From contig OZ026552.1 of NCBI GenBank assembly GCA_964020155.1, positions 3,297,144-3,361,143 on the forward strand: a stretch of DNA of 64,000 nt, given 5' to 3'. Under the pieces are notes generated by a model. That model did no database searches and was not told where the DNA came from. It saw only the letters and a list, made by a program, of their open reading frames with translations. Below are positions 22,533 to 34,211 of the stretch, one piece after another (positions within the stretch are counted from its first letter, which is position 1; the number at the start of each line of letters is the position of its first letter). Both the position numbers and the translations under genes were made by a program. This DNA comes from Chondrilla cf. caribensis (lineage: Eukaryota > Porifera > Demospongiae > Chondrillida > Chondrillidae).

Positions 22533-22828
22533 AGTGAGAGAATAAGTACACTGCTTCACTAAACTTCTTGTTGTAGACTTGCAAACTAAAACAATTCATC
22601 CTTCCAGAACGCACATATATGTACGTACGTACGTACGTATGTACGTACATATGCTCTCTCTCCTCATTTGCTGTAGATTTGATATCACTCACTAACGATC
22701 AGCTGATCTCGATGCCTGATTTGGCTGACATGCTGGCAGAGCGAACTAGGAACACAAGTTGGGTTGTCGTGATGAAAGCTCTTATTACTGCTCACAATAT
22801 GATGGTACTAGGGAATGAGGTGTGTGTG

Positions 22829-22872
<44 letters not shown>

Positions 22873-25449
22873 TTATAACTCAGTATGTGTTTATTACATA
22901 CGTACGTATATATACATATACTGTAATACATAATAATTATGCTTATACATACATACGTAGGTTATGTATACAGTATCTATGGTTATGTGTACATAGGCGC
23001 ATACTGATTTCTTGTTATGGGATAGTAACTAATTGATTTATCCTTTGGTGTTGATTTATGCATGTGTGGGTTGGACTAAGGTTAATTGAATTATAGGAAG
23101 TGTGAATTTGCTAAGGATTGCAGTGTAAGAATAGCCCAGGATAGTTGTAGTGTTAGAGAGTTCATTTTTTCACTTTGATCTGCCCACACATCCTGGGACA
23201 TAAATGTGGACCTCCAAAATGCATTGTCTGTCCCACTTTGTTGTCTCTACAGCGTTTCTTGCAGTGTATGGCTTCTCGTCCAAACGCATTCTATCTTGAT
23301 GGCTATGTGGACCGGTCCAGTAACTTGGGTGAGTTAGTGGAGACCCTCAATGATGTGTTCACCAACCTAACGTATGTACGTAGCTCATTTCCCTTGTGCA
23401 TTTTGTCCAATTTATACAGTTATGCAATACTTCCTTGTTTAATTCAGTGTACATATGTTCATACGTACATTTGTACATATGTACTTTTCTTCTTTTATTT
23501 GTCTATGTATGTATGTACGTATAATATAAGTACATACGTATGTACACATACAGTCGAAACTCCATTAACAACTTCAAAATTTCTTGTTAACAGTATTTTG
23601 TGTCAACAGTATGTACGTATACAATGTGTACATGTGTATGAACATTAGCCGTAAACTTAGGGAGTTGGTACAAGTTTCGTGATATTTTGTGTTGAGCAAT
23701 TTAGTGTTAATGAGGTTTGACTGTATCCTATTACCTTATCCTTGGACTGTAGCTCTTCATCCATGTATTAGTTCTTGTTATACATACTGTACGTACATGC
23801 ATATACTGTACGTATATGTATTAGTGCTGCGACGATTAATCGAGTAATCGATTAATCAATTGATTTTCATTTCAAAGCTGATTATCGTTAATAGTGCAAG
23901 CAAATCGATTAATCCCAGGAAGTAATTAACTGAGTAGACCAGGCAGCCACCCCCACTTTATTACCCAGAACCTTCACTCCATGGGTTAAGTATTGTATCT
24001 GAAATGCGAAAAGGACTCTGTGGACTTCACTGCACGTCTGTTGGATGGCTACTCAGTCTAATAAAGTGGGAGTGGTTTCGGGTTATGCCCACTTAATTAT
24101 TTCCGGTGATTAATCGATTAATCAATTGGTTAATACGTATGTACTGATAATCAATTTGAAATTACAGACGATTCCCAGCACTAATACGTGCATCTGTAGT
24201 TACATCAGTACAGTGAATACTCGTTAATCCGCTGCAATTTTGTTTTTTCAAAGATTATGGTGGATTAACTAGTTTGGTGGATTAACTGGATATTCCTTGG
24301 TGTACTTGTACATTATATTGGTATGGGAAAATTGTGGAGGATTAACATTCATTGTATGTGCATATGTATTGTTTAGACATACCTATTATTTATTGTATGT
24401 ATGCATGTCCAACAAATTGTGGCAGATTGACAAGAATTCACTGTATATGCATGCCCAAGAACTGGCACTTCCTTGTCCATTTGTCCCGCAGCCATCGACA
24501 TGTCCATGTACATCAGGAACTACGCAAGGTACCTCAAAACACTCTGCCACGTGTATAGACAGATCACTCTGGACGTCTTGAAGGTCAAGCGAGGGTGAGT
24601 TAGTGCGAACAGCGCATCAACATGCCTTACATGTTCCAGGAAAACCTACGTATCATAATGTAATGGTAATTACGTATGTACATACATACGTATATATGTG
24701 TGTACATTGTAGCGAATTGCAGCAATGTTGTGAAGCACTGTCATAGTGGATGGTAATTCAATCGTAGTTATGTATATACATATGTAAATTGTAATTCTAT
24801 CATAGCATAATCGTATTTTAATTCATTAGTTGTTAAAATATAGTACGTAGTTTGTAGTGAAATCATAAAACAATTTTAGTTTTTCTTTGACCTATTGTAA
24901 TTCCAACATGCATATAGAGTAATGTGAGTTCGCGCATACCATAATGTAATAGTCATTTTGCAGTACAGTGGACCCTCTGTTATCCGAACCCCGAATAACC
25001 GAACACTCGGATTATCCGTATTGTGCATATTAATCGAGTACTTTTCATATCTGAACATTTCACATATCCGAACAGCCCTTAGTCCCAAGCTGTTCGGATA
25101 TGAGCGGGTCCACTGTAAATACATTACGATATGTTAAGATTTCCATGACACGTACTGTACATTTGTCCTTGTCTCCTGAGTACAAACACATGTGTATATG
25201 TATGTATGTACGTACCGTGTTTTCACCCTGTAGGGAGAATGGTGAATTTGCTAAGATGGACATTGCCAAACTGCTGAAGTCTCTTGGCCTGCTTTCAGAC
25301 CTGGTTGAGGCTCACTTGGACCTGAACGTGAATACTGCTGACATGAGGAATGGGGTGGTCAACACATGTTTCCTCATGATGTACAAGGATCTCGTTAGAC
25401 TGTATCAGACCTATAATGATGCCATGATTAGCTTGTTAGGTGTGTGTGT

Positions 25450-25510
<61 letters not shown>

Positions 25511-26486
25511 TGTGTGGGTGTACATATGTACGTACGTACGTACCTACAGTATGTACACTTGTACATCATGCAGCGAAGTACGTAATTGTATCCATTTGGA
25601 CCTCCAATGGCACTACCCAGCATGCTAACCAACTGATCTTCATTTGAAAACCCAACTAGCAGCTGAGAGAGACGTGTATGTAGTAATATAATTCACGATG
25701 TTATACTTATTGTAATCAACATCCGATCTATATGCAATACGTTTGTTGATAAAACCTACTATCGTTGCAGCACTAGTTCATACATACGTATGTGCTTGCA
25801 TGTGTAGCATGCATGGAGGTCCATAGAGTATGTACGTATGTCTGTGTGTTTACGTAAGTCACAGCATCACTTGCTCAAATCGAGTTTGCCAAGCTCACAG
25901 TACATACATGCATACATGTGTGTTTCTGTGTAGATTAGATCACTGTTGGGTTCAACTGGCATTTCATATTCATGTCCAGTGAGACCCACGTTTTCCTATA
26001 TTATAAATCTCAAACATTAATGAGTAGAAGCCAGATTAGTGGACCCAGTGGTTTGACTTCAACATGCTGTCCTGTGTAAACTCGGCGTCTAAACTGTAGC
26101 ACTTGCTAAATTACATGTGTTGTGGTGTATTCGGTAGAGAAATTTTTCGAGATGAAGAAACCACAAGCAAAAGAAGCTGTTGAACTGTACAGGAAGTGTC
26201 CAGCAAGACTAGAGGCTATGAGTGAATTCTTCAAAGTGGCTGAGGTGTGTGGTTCTGTAGCTGTCTTTGTATGTATTTGTTTGCATGTATGTACGTATGT
26301 ATGTACGTATGTGCATGTGAATATGTACGTACATATGTATATATGTATGTGCATATGCATGTATGTACGTACGTATGTATGTATGTATGTATGTACGTAT
26401 GTGCATGTGTATACATGTGTACTTACATGCTCTATGAATGGAGGGGATAAGAGACTGTGGCTGAAATGGCCAAGGTGTGCTGTGTG

Positions 26487-26538
<52 letters not shown>

Positions 26539-29500
26539 AGTGAGTGAGTGAATAAATACACTGCTTCCCTATACTCCTCATGTGTGTCAATTTGCTTTGT
26601 CATGTTTGTATGCATGTGTATATGTACGTACGTACGTATATTGTTTACGTGTTTGTGGATCTAATACAGTACATCACAGTGTTTTCTTTGTAGTGATGAC
26701 AATGATGTTCATTTGATATTGTACCTGTTGTGTACTCATACGTATGTAGGAACTTGGATTAGATACCCGCTCCCATTTGGATTTGAAACCGGTCCCTCAT
26801 GACTTGCTGCCTGCCTTAGAGGATCACGTTAAAGACATGGACAAGAAAACACCCACCCAGTCTGCCACTGGCCCCTTAAAGTAAGCAACCACCTTCATAA
26901 CATATTGCGTATGTTTACAATATGGAAGCACATACGTACCTACTGTATAGCGGGGAATTTTCGCAGATTTTGCGGTTGGACTAACATCCGTAAAAAATAA
27001 AATCCATGAATTATGCGTTGTCATTGTTCTATCACGTGACTGTGACCAGCATCTGCGAAAATTTTGTCCCACGAAATTTCCCGCTATATGGTATGTACAT
27101 TACATACAAACAGTATAGGTTTGATCATCTGACTTGTCAATAACTCCACAACTTGCTAATCTGACAGCAGTCAGAGACACAGTCACTATTATACGTATAC
27201 TGTTACTATGCTACATATAAGCTCTCCATAATCTGACAATGTCAGAAATCCGACATGTCCTGTATTGCCCAACAGGTGTTGCATTATCAGGGTGTGTATC
27301 AACTGGACTTTTGTACGTATGTTCTTACTTCCTTTTCATCGCAAAACAATCTTTAGGTTAAACCTGCGATCAAAACAGGCCACCAACACAACTCCAAAGT
27401 CAACCAAAACAAACGATACGGTTGTCCCTGAAGCAACAACTGACTTTGTTGAAGAACAGAAGAGGAGGCTGGAACAATTTAATAAGGTACAGTGCAACTT
27501 GCTTAGTAGGTACGTACCTGGGTTAGTACATACATACTCCTGGTTGGTAAGCATACTTCACTCAGTCCTTAGCTCATGTACACCATGTTAACCAGTACTG
27601 ATAGTAAGTACGTACGTACATACCTCCGGAAAGACGTAAGTACCTACTCACCTCCAATAAGAAGTACATACAGATTTGGTGTTCCGTTCAATGTACATAC
27701 TTACTAAGCAAGTTGTACTGTACTAGCACACATAGTACATACGTACATAATTATGTGTGTTAGAAGAATGTGTTGTACATGAATTCCTTCCCTCACCCTA
27801 TCCTCATCCTGTATGATACACTGGTATAAACATACATACACATGTATGTATGTAATTACATACGTACATGTATTCCATGCATTCATGTATGCACCTACAT
27901 TGTGAATGTACGTACGTATGTCAATATGTACTTTTTTCTAGTTCGCATACGTACGTACATATTTAGTCTCTTTGAAGTATAGTGCACTGCATTCATTACA
28001 CCCTTGTAGGCAGCTAAAAAGAAGGCACCACTTCAGAAGGCCACCACCATAACCACTCCTGATCCTGCCGTCAATTCGACTCCGCCATCTCAGAAGGCTT
28101 CAACGAAGAAACAGTCATCATCTCTGAATGACCTCCTTGGGATTGACCTGACCACCGCCACCCAGTCGGGATCCCCATCTGAACAGTGGACTGCATTCAA
28201 TACAGAACCTACCAACCCTTTTTCTTCAGGTAAATACTGTACATACGTACGTACATGGGTATGTTTATGTACGCATTCTAATATGTATGTACATATGTAC
28301 GTATGTACATGCATACGTACGTACATACACATACAGATGTATGTGAATTACGTATATCACATACATGCATCTGTACAAACAGTATTTGGTACTGTGTACC
28401 TACAACAGGGTGCAGCACCTTGTTCAGTTCCCAACAGTGAAAAAATGAAGGCTTGATATTCATAATTTACTTATGTGTGTACATATGTACGTACGTACAT
28501 ACGTACGTACACATGCATCTGGTTTGGGCATTGTTAATTTTAAGTGTGCACCCAGTTGGCTCCACCAAATTCTTCCAGTCCGTATACACTGCCAAGTTCT
28601 TCTTGTTCCTTGTACTATCGGATCTCCTTTGGATTCCTCTGTAGGATACCAGGAGGTGGATTTCTTCAAGACTCAGCCCTCTTCAGGAACACAGTCCTCA
28701 CTCCAGCCCAACTTTGAGGCCGCCTTCAACACATCCTCTGGCCAGACCTCCACACCCGGCCAGAATTCTAGTTTTGATGTGCTTGAGCCTGTTGCCGTCA
28801 GCCCCTATGCCAGCAAGCCACACCAACTGGGGAAGCCTGAGAAAGGACAGTCTTTGGGGAAGGATGTCAACGAAGGCCTCTCCACTACTGTAAAGGGATT
28901 GTGTGAGTTGACGGTGGAAGCATATACGTACATACATACGTACATTAGTACATACGTACATACATTTGTACATCCGTACATACCATATGTACGTATATAC
29001 CATATTTATACGTACGTACGTGCATACGTACCTACATACATACGTACATAGGTACAGTACGTACCACCCAGTCCTGTTGTCGGCAGTCGTTTGGAAAGGA
29101 TTTTCACCAGGTTGTGATAGTCATTAGCTGGAGGTCCTGTTGTACAGTTTCTATACTAGGACATGCATGCATGTGCATGTGCGTAGCATTCAGACGCAAA
29201 TGACTTTTCTGCATGTTTACTGTTTGATGATCCCCTACTGCGATCATTAATACTCTTTGTAAACACCCTTTAGCAGTCGTATTGTCTGTGGGTGATTGTC
29301 TCATTGCGGACATCACAGAACCACTTGTGTTGTTTAGATCTTGTTCTTTGTTGTTTCTTGAGTGGTTAAGTGAGTGGTTTTCCTCTGAAATCCTCAGCTT
29401 TGGAGACAGGAGCTGGAGGGACAGGTGTTGCTCCCAAAAAGTGAGTCCCATGATTTTACACGCGTGTATACTTCATCTGTTTCGTTCTCTTCAATATGTG

Positions 29501-30079
29501 GGTAGATATAGGTACATACGTACATACGTACATACATATGTATGTGGTGGTATGGTATATGGTGCATATGTACATATGTACACACACGGGATCTGTTTCC
29601 TTTGCTGAATGTTTTTCAAAATCTTAATGTAGGGATGGTCTTTCTTGATTGGCCCCCTCACAAATAGCTAAATTCAGCAACTTACAGTAACCAAACATTT
29701 TCTCTGTTTTGTTGCGACAGAACACAGCACCAGTGGAAGCCGGTGGACAACAAGAAGACAGGAGGACCGAACTGGCAGCCTGCTGGTGTTCATGCTACCA
29801 CCCTACCCCCTGTGGGTCAGTATGGACAGCCGATGGTGCAGCCAATGGTACAGCCGATGGGAACTTCTGGTTGGACGGGTGGTACCACTCCCATGTACGG
29901 TTATCCTCAAGTGCAAATGGGAATGGGAGTAGGAATGGGAATGGGAATGTACCAGCCTATGCAACCAATGGTGAGCACTCTTCACCTTACTATGTACACT
30001 GTGCTGCTATTCCTGTGTGTGTGTGTGTTTATGTATGTGTGTGCATGTGTGCGTGTGGGTGCATGTGTGTGCGTGTGTG

Positions 30080-30143
<64 letters not shown>

Positions 30144-31439
30144 TGTACGTATGCATGTACAAGCACATACTGTATGCACTCGGGTATAATTTCATCAAGT
30201 TGAGCTTTCACAATGGCTATACACAACTGTAAAAATGACATGATTAATTCACATTTTGTATGTATATAATATCATCTGTACACATACCATGTCCTCCTAT
30301 TTCCGCAGGGATACAATATGCCCCCGGCTGGTATGCAGCCTGGTGGGGTACAGCAGAGACCACAAGATCCCTTTGGACCTATCCCTGGAGGACAGGTGAC
30401 GTTAATGTCCAATCCTCCCATCCATTTGATTCACGTCTTTCTTGTACACTTGGTATCACACCTACCTTGAAAAGGCTGACGCTATTTCACCTACTGTGCA
30501 TAAAGGCGTAGGTTATAGGTTATTAGGAAGGTATTGTAGGTTAATAAAGTAGGGTATGGTCTTGCAGGAGCTCTGAAATATACTTTTTTTAGAAATTCTA
30601 GCTCTTTCAGAGAATTATCACTATTTTGAACAAGAGATTATTGGGAAGGTTTACTTATACCAAAACTTGTGCTAAACATTTTTGACTTTAGACTATACTG
30701 TACATCTGTACATATGTACATATGTACATACATTTAGTATGTACATCTGTATGTATGTACATATGTGTGTATATTTTGAGTTCACATGTACGTACATATG
30801 CGTGTTCCCTCTCAGAACTTGTGGTTTTGTACATATGTACGTACATACACATCGTACATCTCTGTACTTTAGCATCATAAATTCTGTGTGTATATGGAGT
30901 TTACTCTTTACGATGGAGACGGTGGGAAATTTCAAATTTCCTCAATTTACATGTTAAATAGTGATAATTGACAAATCATACATATATGCTCACCCAGGTC
31001 TTACCGTTGATTTCAACTGCGTTTAAACATTATGCTGCGTCGTACAATATGCGTGTGTGATATTCATTTGTGTGCGTGGGCTTTTTTTCATTCATGGAAA
31101 TGTTCCTGAACAACCATAAGAGCTGCCAATAGGTAAGGGGTCGTTAGAAGGATATCCTACAGGTTTTGATCTGAAACAATGATAAGTGTTACTAAACTCC
31201 ATTACATAGGAGGAGAGCCCGCCAAATATCGTATGCATAAAATGTTAATGAAGATTTATACGCCAACGCAAAACAGCAACACAATGCTCAAACATAGTTG
31301 AAATCAAAAGTAAAGGGTTTGGGAGCATCATTTTGTCACTCAACTGCCAACTACTGTATCTGCATGTGTATGTACATATGTACGTCCTTACACAAATGCT
31401 TTTTCTGTTCATTTCTTGTGGATACAGGCTAGATTTTGA
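18327..31439 (+). CDS. PICALM: Clathrin assembly protein, AP180/CALM family
   Basis: Endocytic adaptor that binds PI(4,5)P2 through its ANTH domain and recruits clathrin and AP2. 14 exons: 18327-18453, 22677-22819, 23253-23328, 24492-24594, 25234-25439, 26138-26244, 26750-26880, 27357-27486, 28010-28229, 28645-28902, 29398-29440, 29721-29970, 30309-30395, 31428-31439. These total 1893 bp, or 630 residues (human 652), with consistent phases. The ANTH domain spans about residues 1-290. The lipid-binding K27...K37-K38-K39-H40 motif in GPKKKH is intact, and YGNE-like LGNE and KVKRG also match. The unstructured tail has clathrin/AP2-type motifs: DLL 382-384, NPF 410-412 (EH-domain ligand) and DPF 618-620. 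It also has a Met/Gly-rich stretch and GGPNWQP (human GGSNWQP). The last exon is four codons (Ala-Arg-Phe-stop), matching the human ending in place. Confidence 0.92.
18518..18660. repeat. (GT)n microsatellite, start of PICALM intron 1
   Basis: Three GT blocks joined by GTGTTGTG breaks, 65 bp after the exon 1 donor. The intron is about 4.2 kb and otherwise holds TACG/TATG-rich tracts and decayed repeats. Confidence 0.95.
18960..19092. repeat. Short degenerate tandem repeat, PICALM intron 1
   Basis: Repeated CTGATCCCTATTCTGTGGTC and CCTTTGTCTGT variants, about 18-20 bp per unit. Confidence 0.6.
21290..21550. repeat. 30-bp GT-rich minisatellite, PICALM intron 1
   Basis: About eight copies of GTGTATGTGTACTCTGTGTG with TGCATGGTGT. 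A (CT)n run precedes it at 21250-21288. Confidence 0.9.
21835..22138. mobile_element. Decayed MITE family C, PICALM intron 1
   Basis: Left end CAGTGTAATGTGCTTGATAAG and internal ACCAGTACTGATAGTAAATACC match family C. The right terminus is missing and TACG-type repeats interrupt it. Confidence 0.5.
22415..22530. repeat. (GT)n microsatellite, end of PICALM intron 1
   Basis: GT tract with GCG and ACCT interruptions, about 150 bp before exon 2. Confidence 0.9.
22820..22872. repeat. (GT)n-(GCGT)n at the PICALM intron 2 donor
   Basis: The intron starts GTGTGTGTGTGT and moves into GCGTGCGTGCGT. The donor GT is part of the repeat. Confidence 0.95.
23551..23722. mobile_element. TA-flanked MITE, PICALM intron 3
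   Basis: Ends CAGTCGAAACTCCATTAACA and TGTTAATGAGGTTTGACTG are an inverted repeat, flanked by TA. The pattern resembles pogo-type termini. Confidence 0.65.
23824..24182. mobile_element. hAT-like MITE, PICALM intron 3
   Basis: AGTGCTGCGACGATTAATCG at left and ATTCCCAGCACTA at right, with AATCGATTAATC blocks inside. It is the reverse orientation of 2013-2364. Confidence 0.7.
24211..24443. mobile_element. MITE family B, PICALM intron 3
   Basis: CAGTGAATACTCGTTAATCC at left and CAAGAATTCACTG at right, TA flanks. It ends about 50 bp before exon 4. Confidence 0.75.
24966..25115. mobile_element. pogo-like MITE, PICALM intron 4
   Basis: 150 bp with TA flanks. The left arm CAGTGGACCCTCTGTTATCC and right arm GGATATGAGCGGGTCCACTG are inverted. 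Internal repeats of ATCCGAAC are typical of Tigger/pogo ends. Confidence 0.8.
25440..25508. repeat. (GT)n at the PICALM intron 5 donor
   Basis: The intron begins GTGTGTGTGTGTATGTGTG. The donor is the first repeat unit. Confidence 0.95.
26250..26535. repeat. TACG/TATG tract followed by (GT)n, PICALM intron 6
   Basis: 26280-26410 is a degenerate run of GTATGTACGTATGTAC units. 26487-26535 is a GT tract. Confidence 0.85.
26946..27088. mobile_element. Short MITE with TATAGCGGGGAATTTTCG ends, PICALM intron 7
   Basis: The left end TATAGCGGGGAATTTTCG is the near-complement of the right end CGAAATTTCCCGCTATA. No coding capacity. Confidence 0.7.
27490..27720. mobile_element. MITE family C abutting the PICALM exon 8 donor
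   Basis: Starts CAGTGCAACTTGCTTAGTAG at intron position +4 and ends AGCAAGTTGTACTG. The TA target dinucleotide is 27488-27489, so the donor reads GTACAG with its last three bases supplied by the element. Confidence 0.8.
28230..28520. repeat. TACG/TACA-rich degenerate tracts, PICALM intron 9
   Basis: Runs of ACATACGTACGTACATGGGT type at 28238-28340 and 28484-28512. A similar tract lies at 28920-29060 in intron 10. They are self-complementary (GTAC, TACGTA). Confidence 0.75.
30016..30142. repeat. (GT)n microsatellite, PICALM intron 12
   Basis: GT tract with GCATG interruptions, about 45 bp after the exon 12 donor. Confidence 0.95.
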
Positions 31440-33052
31440 AGCCGACCCCTTGCAGCAATCCATGTTAGGAAGAACACAGATTATGTTTTCAAGAGAATTG
31501 ACGCGTTCGAGCTCTTGATATTACATGTTAGAACATGCAGAAAACACTACATATCTATAATATTATTATTAACATGCCTAATTACTCTATTATATCCCGT
31601 GATTTGTCTTATGCAGTTTTAATATATTAGTATCAGAGTAAATAATTATTAAATTAATGTTATTATGACAGTCGTGTTAGTGTGTGTAAATACACAAGCT
31701 AGAATAACGTACTAATAAACCTTGTTGTCAATGCTAATGCTATAATTAGAATCATATGTACTATTTGATTATAGGCCTATTGCCTATGGTCTAGGTGTAT
31801 AAAACAATGCAACACCCATGCAATATCTATATTACAGCTATATGTAACTTGATAATATTTCTCATTGCAAAGGTCAAATTTTGTGAACTTGGATCTACTT
31901 GAATACATGTATGCATGGAGTGTAAGGGATATAGCTCCAGTTTTCTATATACAGTGTACATGTACATAAGCTGGTGAGATCAGGGCTCGAGGGAGAGGGT
32001 TGAAGGGGGCAGGGGTGTGACAAGCATGGGAGGGGTTAATCGTATTCATAACAACTGTAATGGTATTCATAAGTTGGTCCCACCTTCAACTTGTACCTCA
32101 CAGAGATAAATATTACAATGAAATTCCCCTAGGAACCACTACTAGATTTTTGATCCACTTTGGTGACCTTACCAGACCATATGGAGTATTTACAACCAGA
32201 CCACCCTTGTATCTGGTGGAGCTATAGAAGCACAATGCTTGTAGCTGATATGGACTTAATGTAGATCTACTCTCAATTGTAGCAGTACATCTACAGTAAC
32301 ACTCAACTATAGATATAAATTTGAAGTAGAATGATGAGGATGTTGAGATGGCATATTAACAAGACAGAGAAGTAATAATGGGATGCTCAGAAATAGGCAG
32401 TCAGAATGATTGAGCCGAACATGCATTGATTGGAACCTGAAATCACATCATCCACAGTAGCAGAAAGTAACAGGTACTGTGCATACAGCCACATATAGAA
32501 TGCAAATCCTGATATTGATTCAACAGTATTCATAGTGTTTATATCATTATTATATTACTACAAGTAAGAATAATAATATTATGTATGCTATTTTATTATG
32601 GAATATACAGACTCATTGACTAGTATGTTCAATGAATAATGCTGAAGATGATGATATTCATAGTGCTAGTCCTTAGATGTATAATTACATTCATAGTTGG
32701 ACCGCACACGCGAAGGGCGGTGCTTATGTGGGGAGAGCCGCCGAGGGGAGTCGCCAGGTAGACGCATCGCAATTGTCTGTTTGTCCGTGAAATCTGTGTG
32801 GTTTTCCCGGGGAAGGATCCGGTAGTTGCTCGCGCTGTTCGAACGCCTTAAGGGATTGGTCACCGAGTCTAAGTGTTTTGGAAGTTCGCGCCTACTTCTG
32901 TTCCCGGAGATCTGTTTCCGTCGCTGGATAAGGAATCAGCGTATAGAGTTTCAGATTTGTCATTCATAACTGAATTACTGGACACGGCTGTTCACCCAGA
33001 GACGCTTTTCAGAGCTAAGACGAAAACTAACGACACATTAGTGCTGTAGGAT
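31440..33052. other. PICALM 3' UTR and Rh gene upstream region
   Basis: An AATAAA at 31714-31719, 275 bp after the PICALM stop, is the likely polyadenylation signal. From about 31740 to 32680 the DNA is AT-rich and unique-looking, with no gene seen. From about 32690 to 33052 it becomes CpG-rich, which fits the promoter and 5' UTR of the Rh gene. No TATA box is clear. Confidence 0.55.
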
Positions 33053-34128
33053 ATGAATAACAGAAGTAACCAAGGCGCAACTAAAATGAAGATACTTCGA
33101 GGATATGCCTTCCCCGCAGTGCTAGGCGTGTTCCAGATCGTCTTCATAATACTGTTCGGAATTTTCACTGAATACGACGAGAATGGCACTCCACCATCCA
33201 CCAGCCCCAAAGCTCCACCATCCCCCAACGCTAGTGACCCGGAGGGGGACATTCGACAGCTTTATTCGAGTGAGTTTCTAGTTGACGTCCCTGTAGTTTA
33301 CCCGCCGTGGGCTGCATGGACACTATGCATTGCGTGATTTCGCGTCCTATTGAGCATGTATATGCGTAGGTCGTGCTTGAGGGGTTTGTCAGTCTGACCT
33401 GTATTCCATCATTTACACTATTGTGTGTGTGTGTGTGTGTGTGTGCGTGTGTGCGTGTGTGCGTGTGTGTGTGTGTGTGTGTTGGGCTCAAGTAGGATTT
33501 CGTTGTGTACCATGTGGTGTGTTATTGATATGCAAGTTGTAAAAATCGCACACTCTGAACCCCAGGTACGTATGTACGTATGTACCTTATATGAAAGCTG
33601 TATCTCATGGAGTTCATAAGATATCTGACATACATTTGCTGTCCCTAATGTGTTGAATTATCAAGGTCCCACTGTACGTACGTACATCTTCCTATGTACT
33701 AGGAGTGCATTCTAACCAGGAGTGTGTACTAACCAGGAGTACGTACTAACCTGGAATACGTACTGACCAGGTGTGTGTACCAGCCTGGAATATGTACAAA
33801 CCAGGAGTACGTACTAACCTGAAATACGTACTAACCAGTTGTGTGTACTAACTACTACCTAGACTGACATCATGAGCTGCTTTCAAAGATGCCAAATATG
33901 GCGTATGTGCACACTGCATGTATTTTATGTATGTGTCTGTATTTGGAGCTGAAATGGTTGAGCACATGTGGGTCCCCAGTCTGCTGCGTACTTTCCCTTT
34001 TGGTCAATTGCTGAGTCAGCCTTCAAAACACTAGAAGTTTGAAATCCTTATCTCACCTACCACAGTATTTTGTGTACCTAATTGTGGTCAGTGTACTAAT
34101 CAGCACATACGTAAGCAGAAGCAGTAGA

Positions 34129-34211
<83 letters not shown>

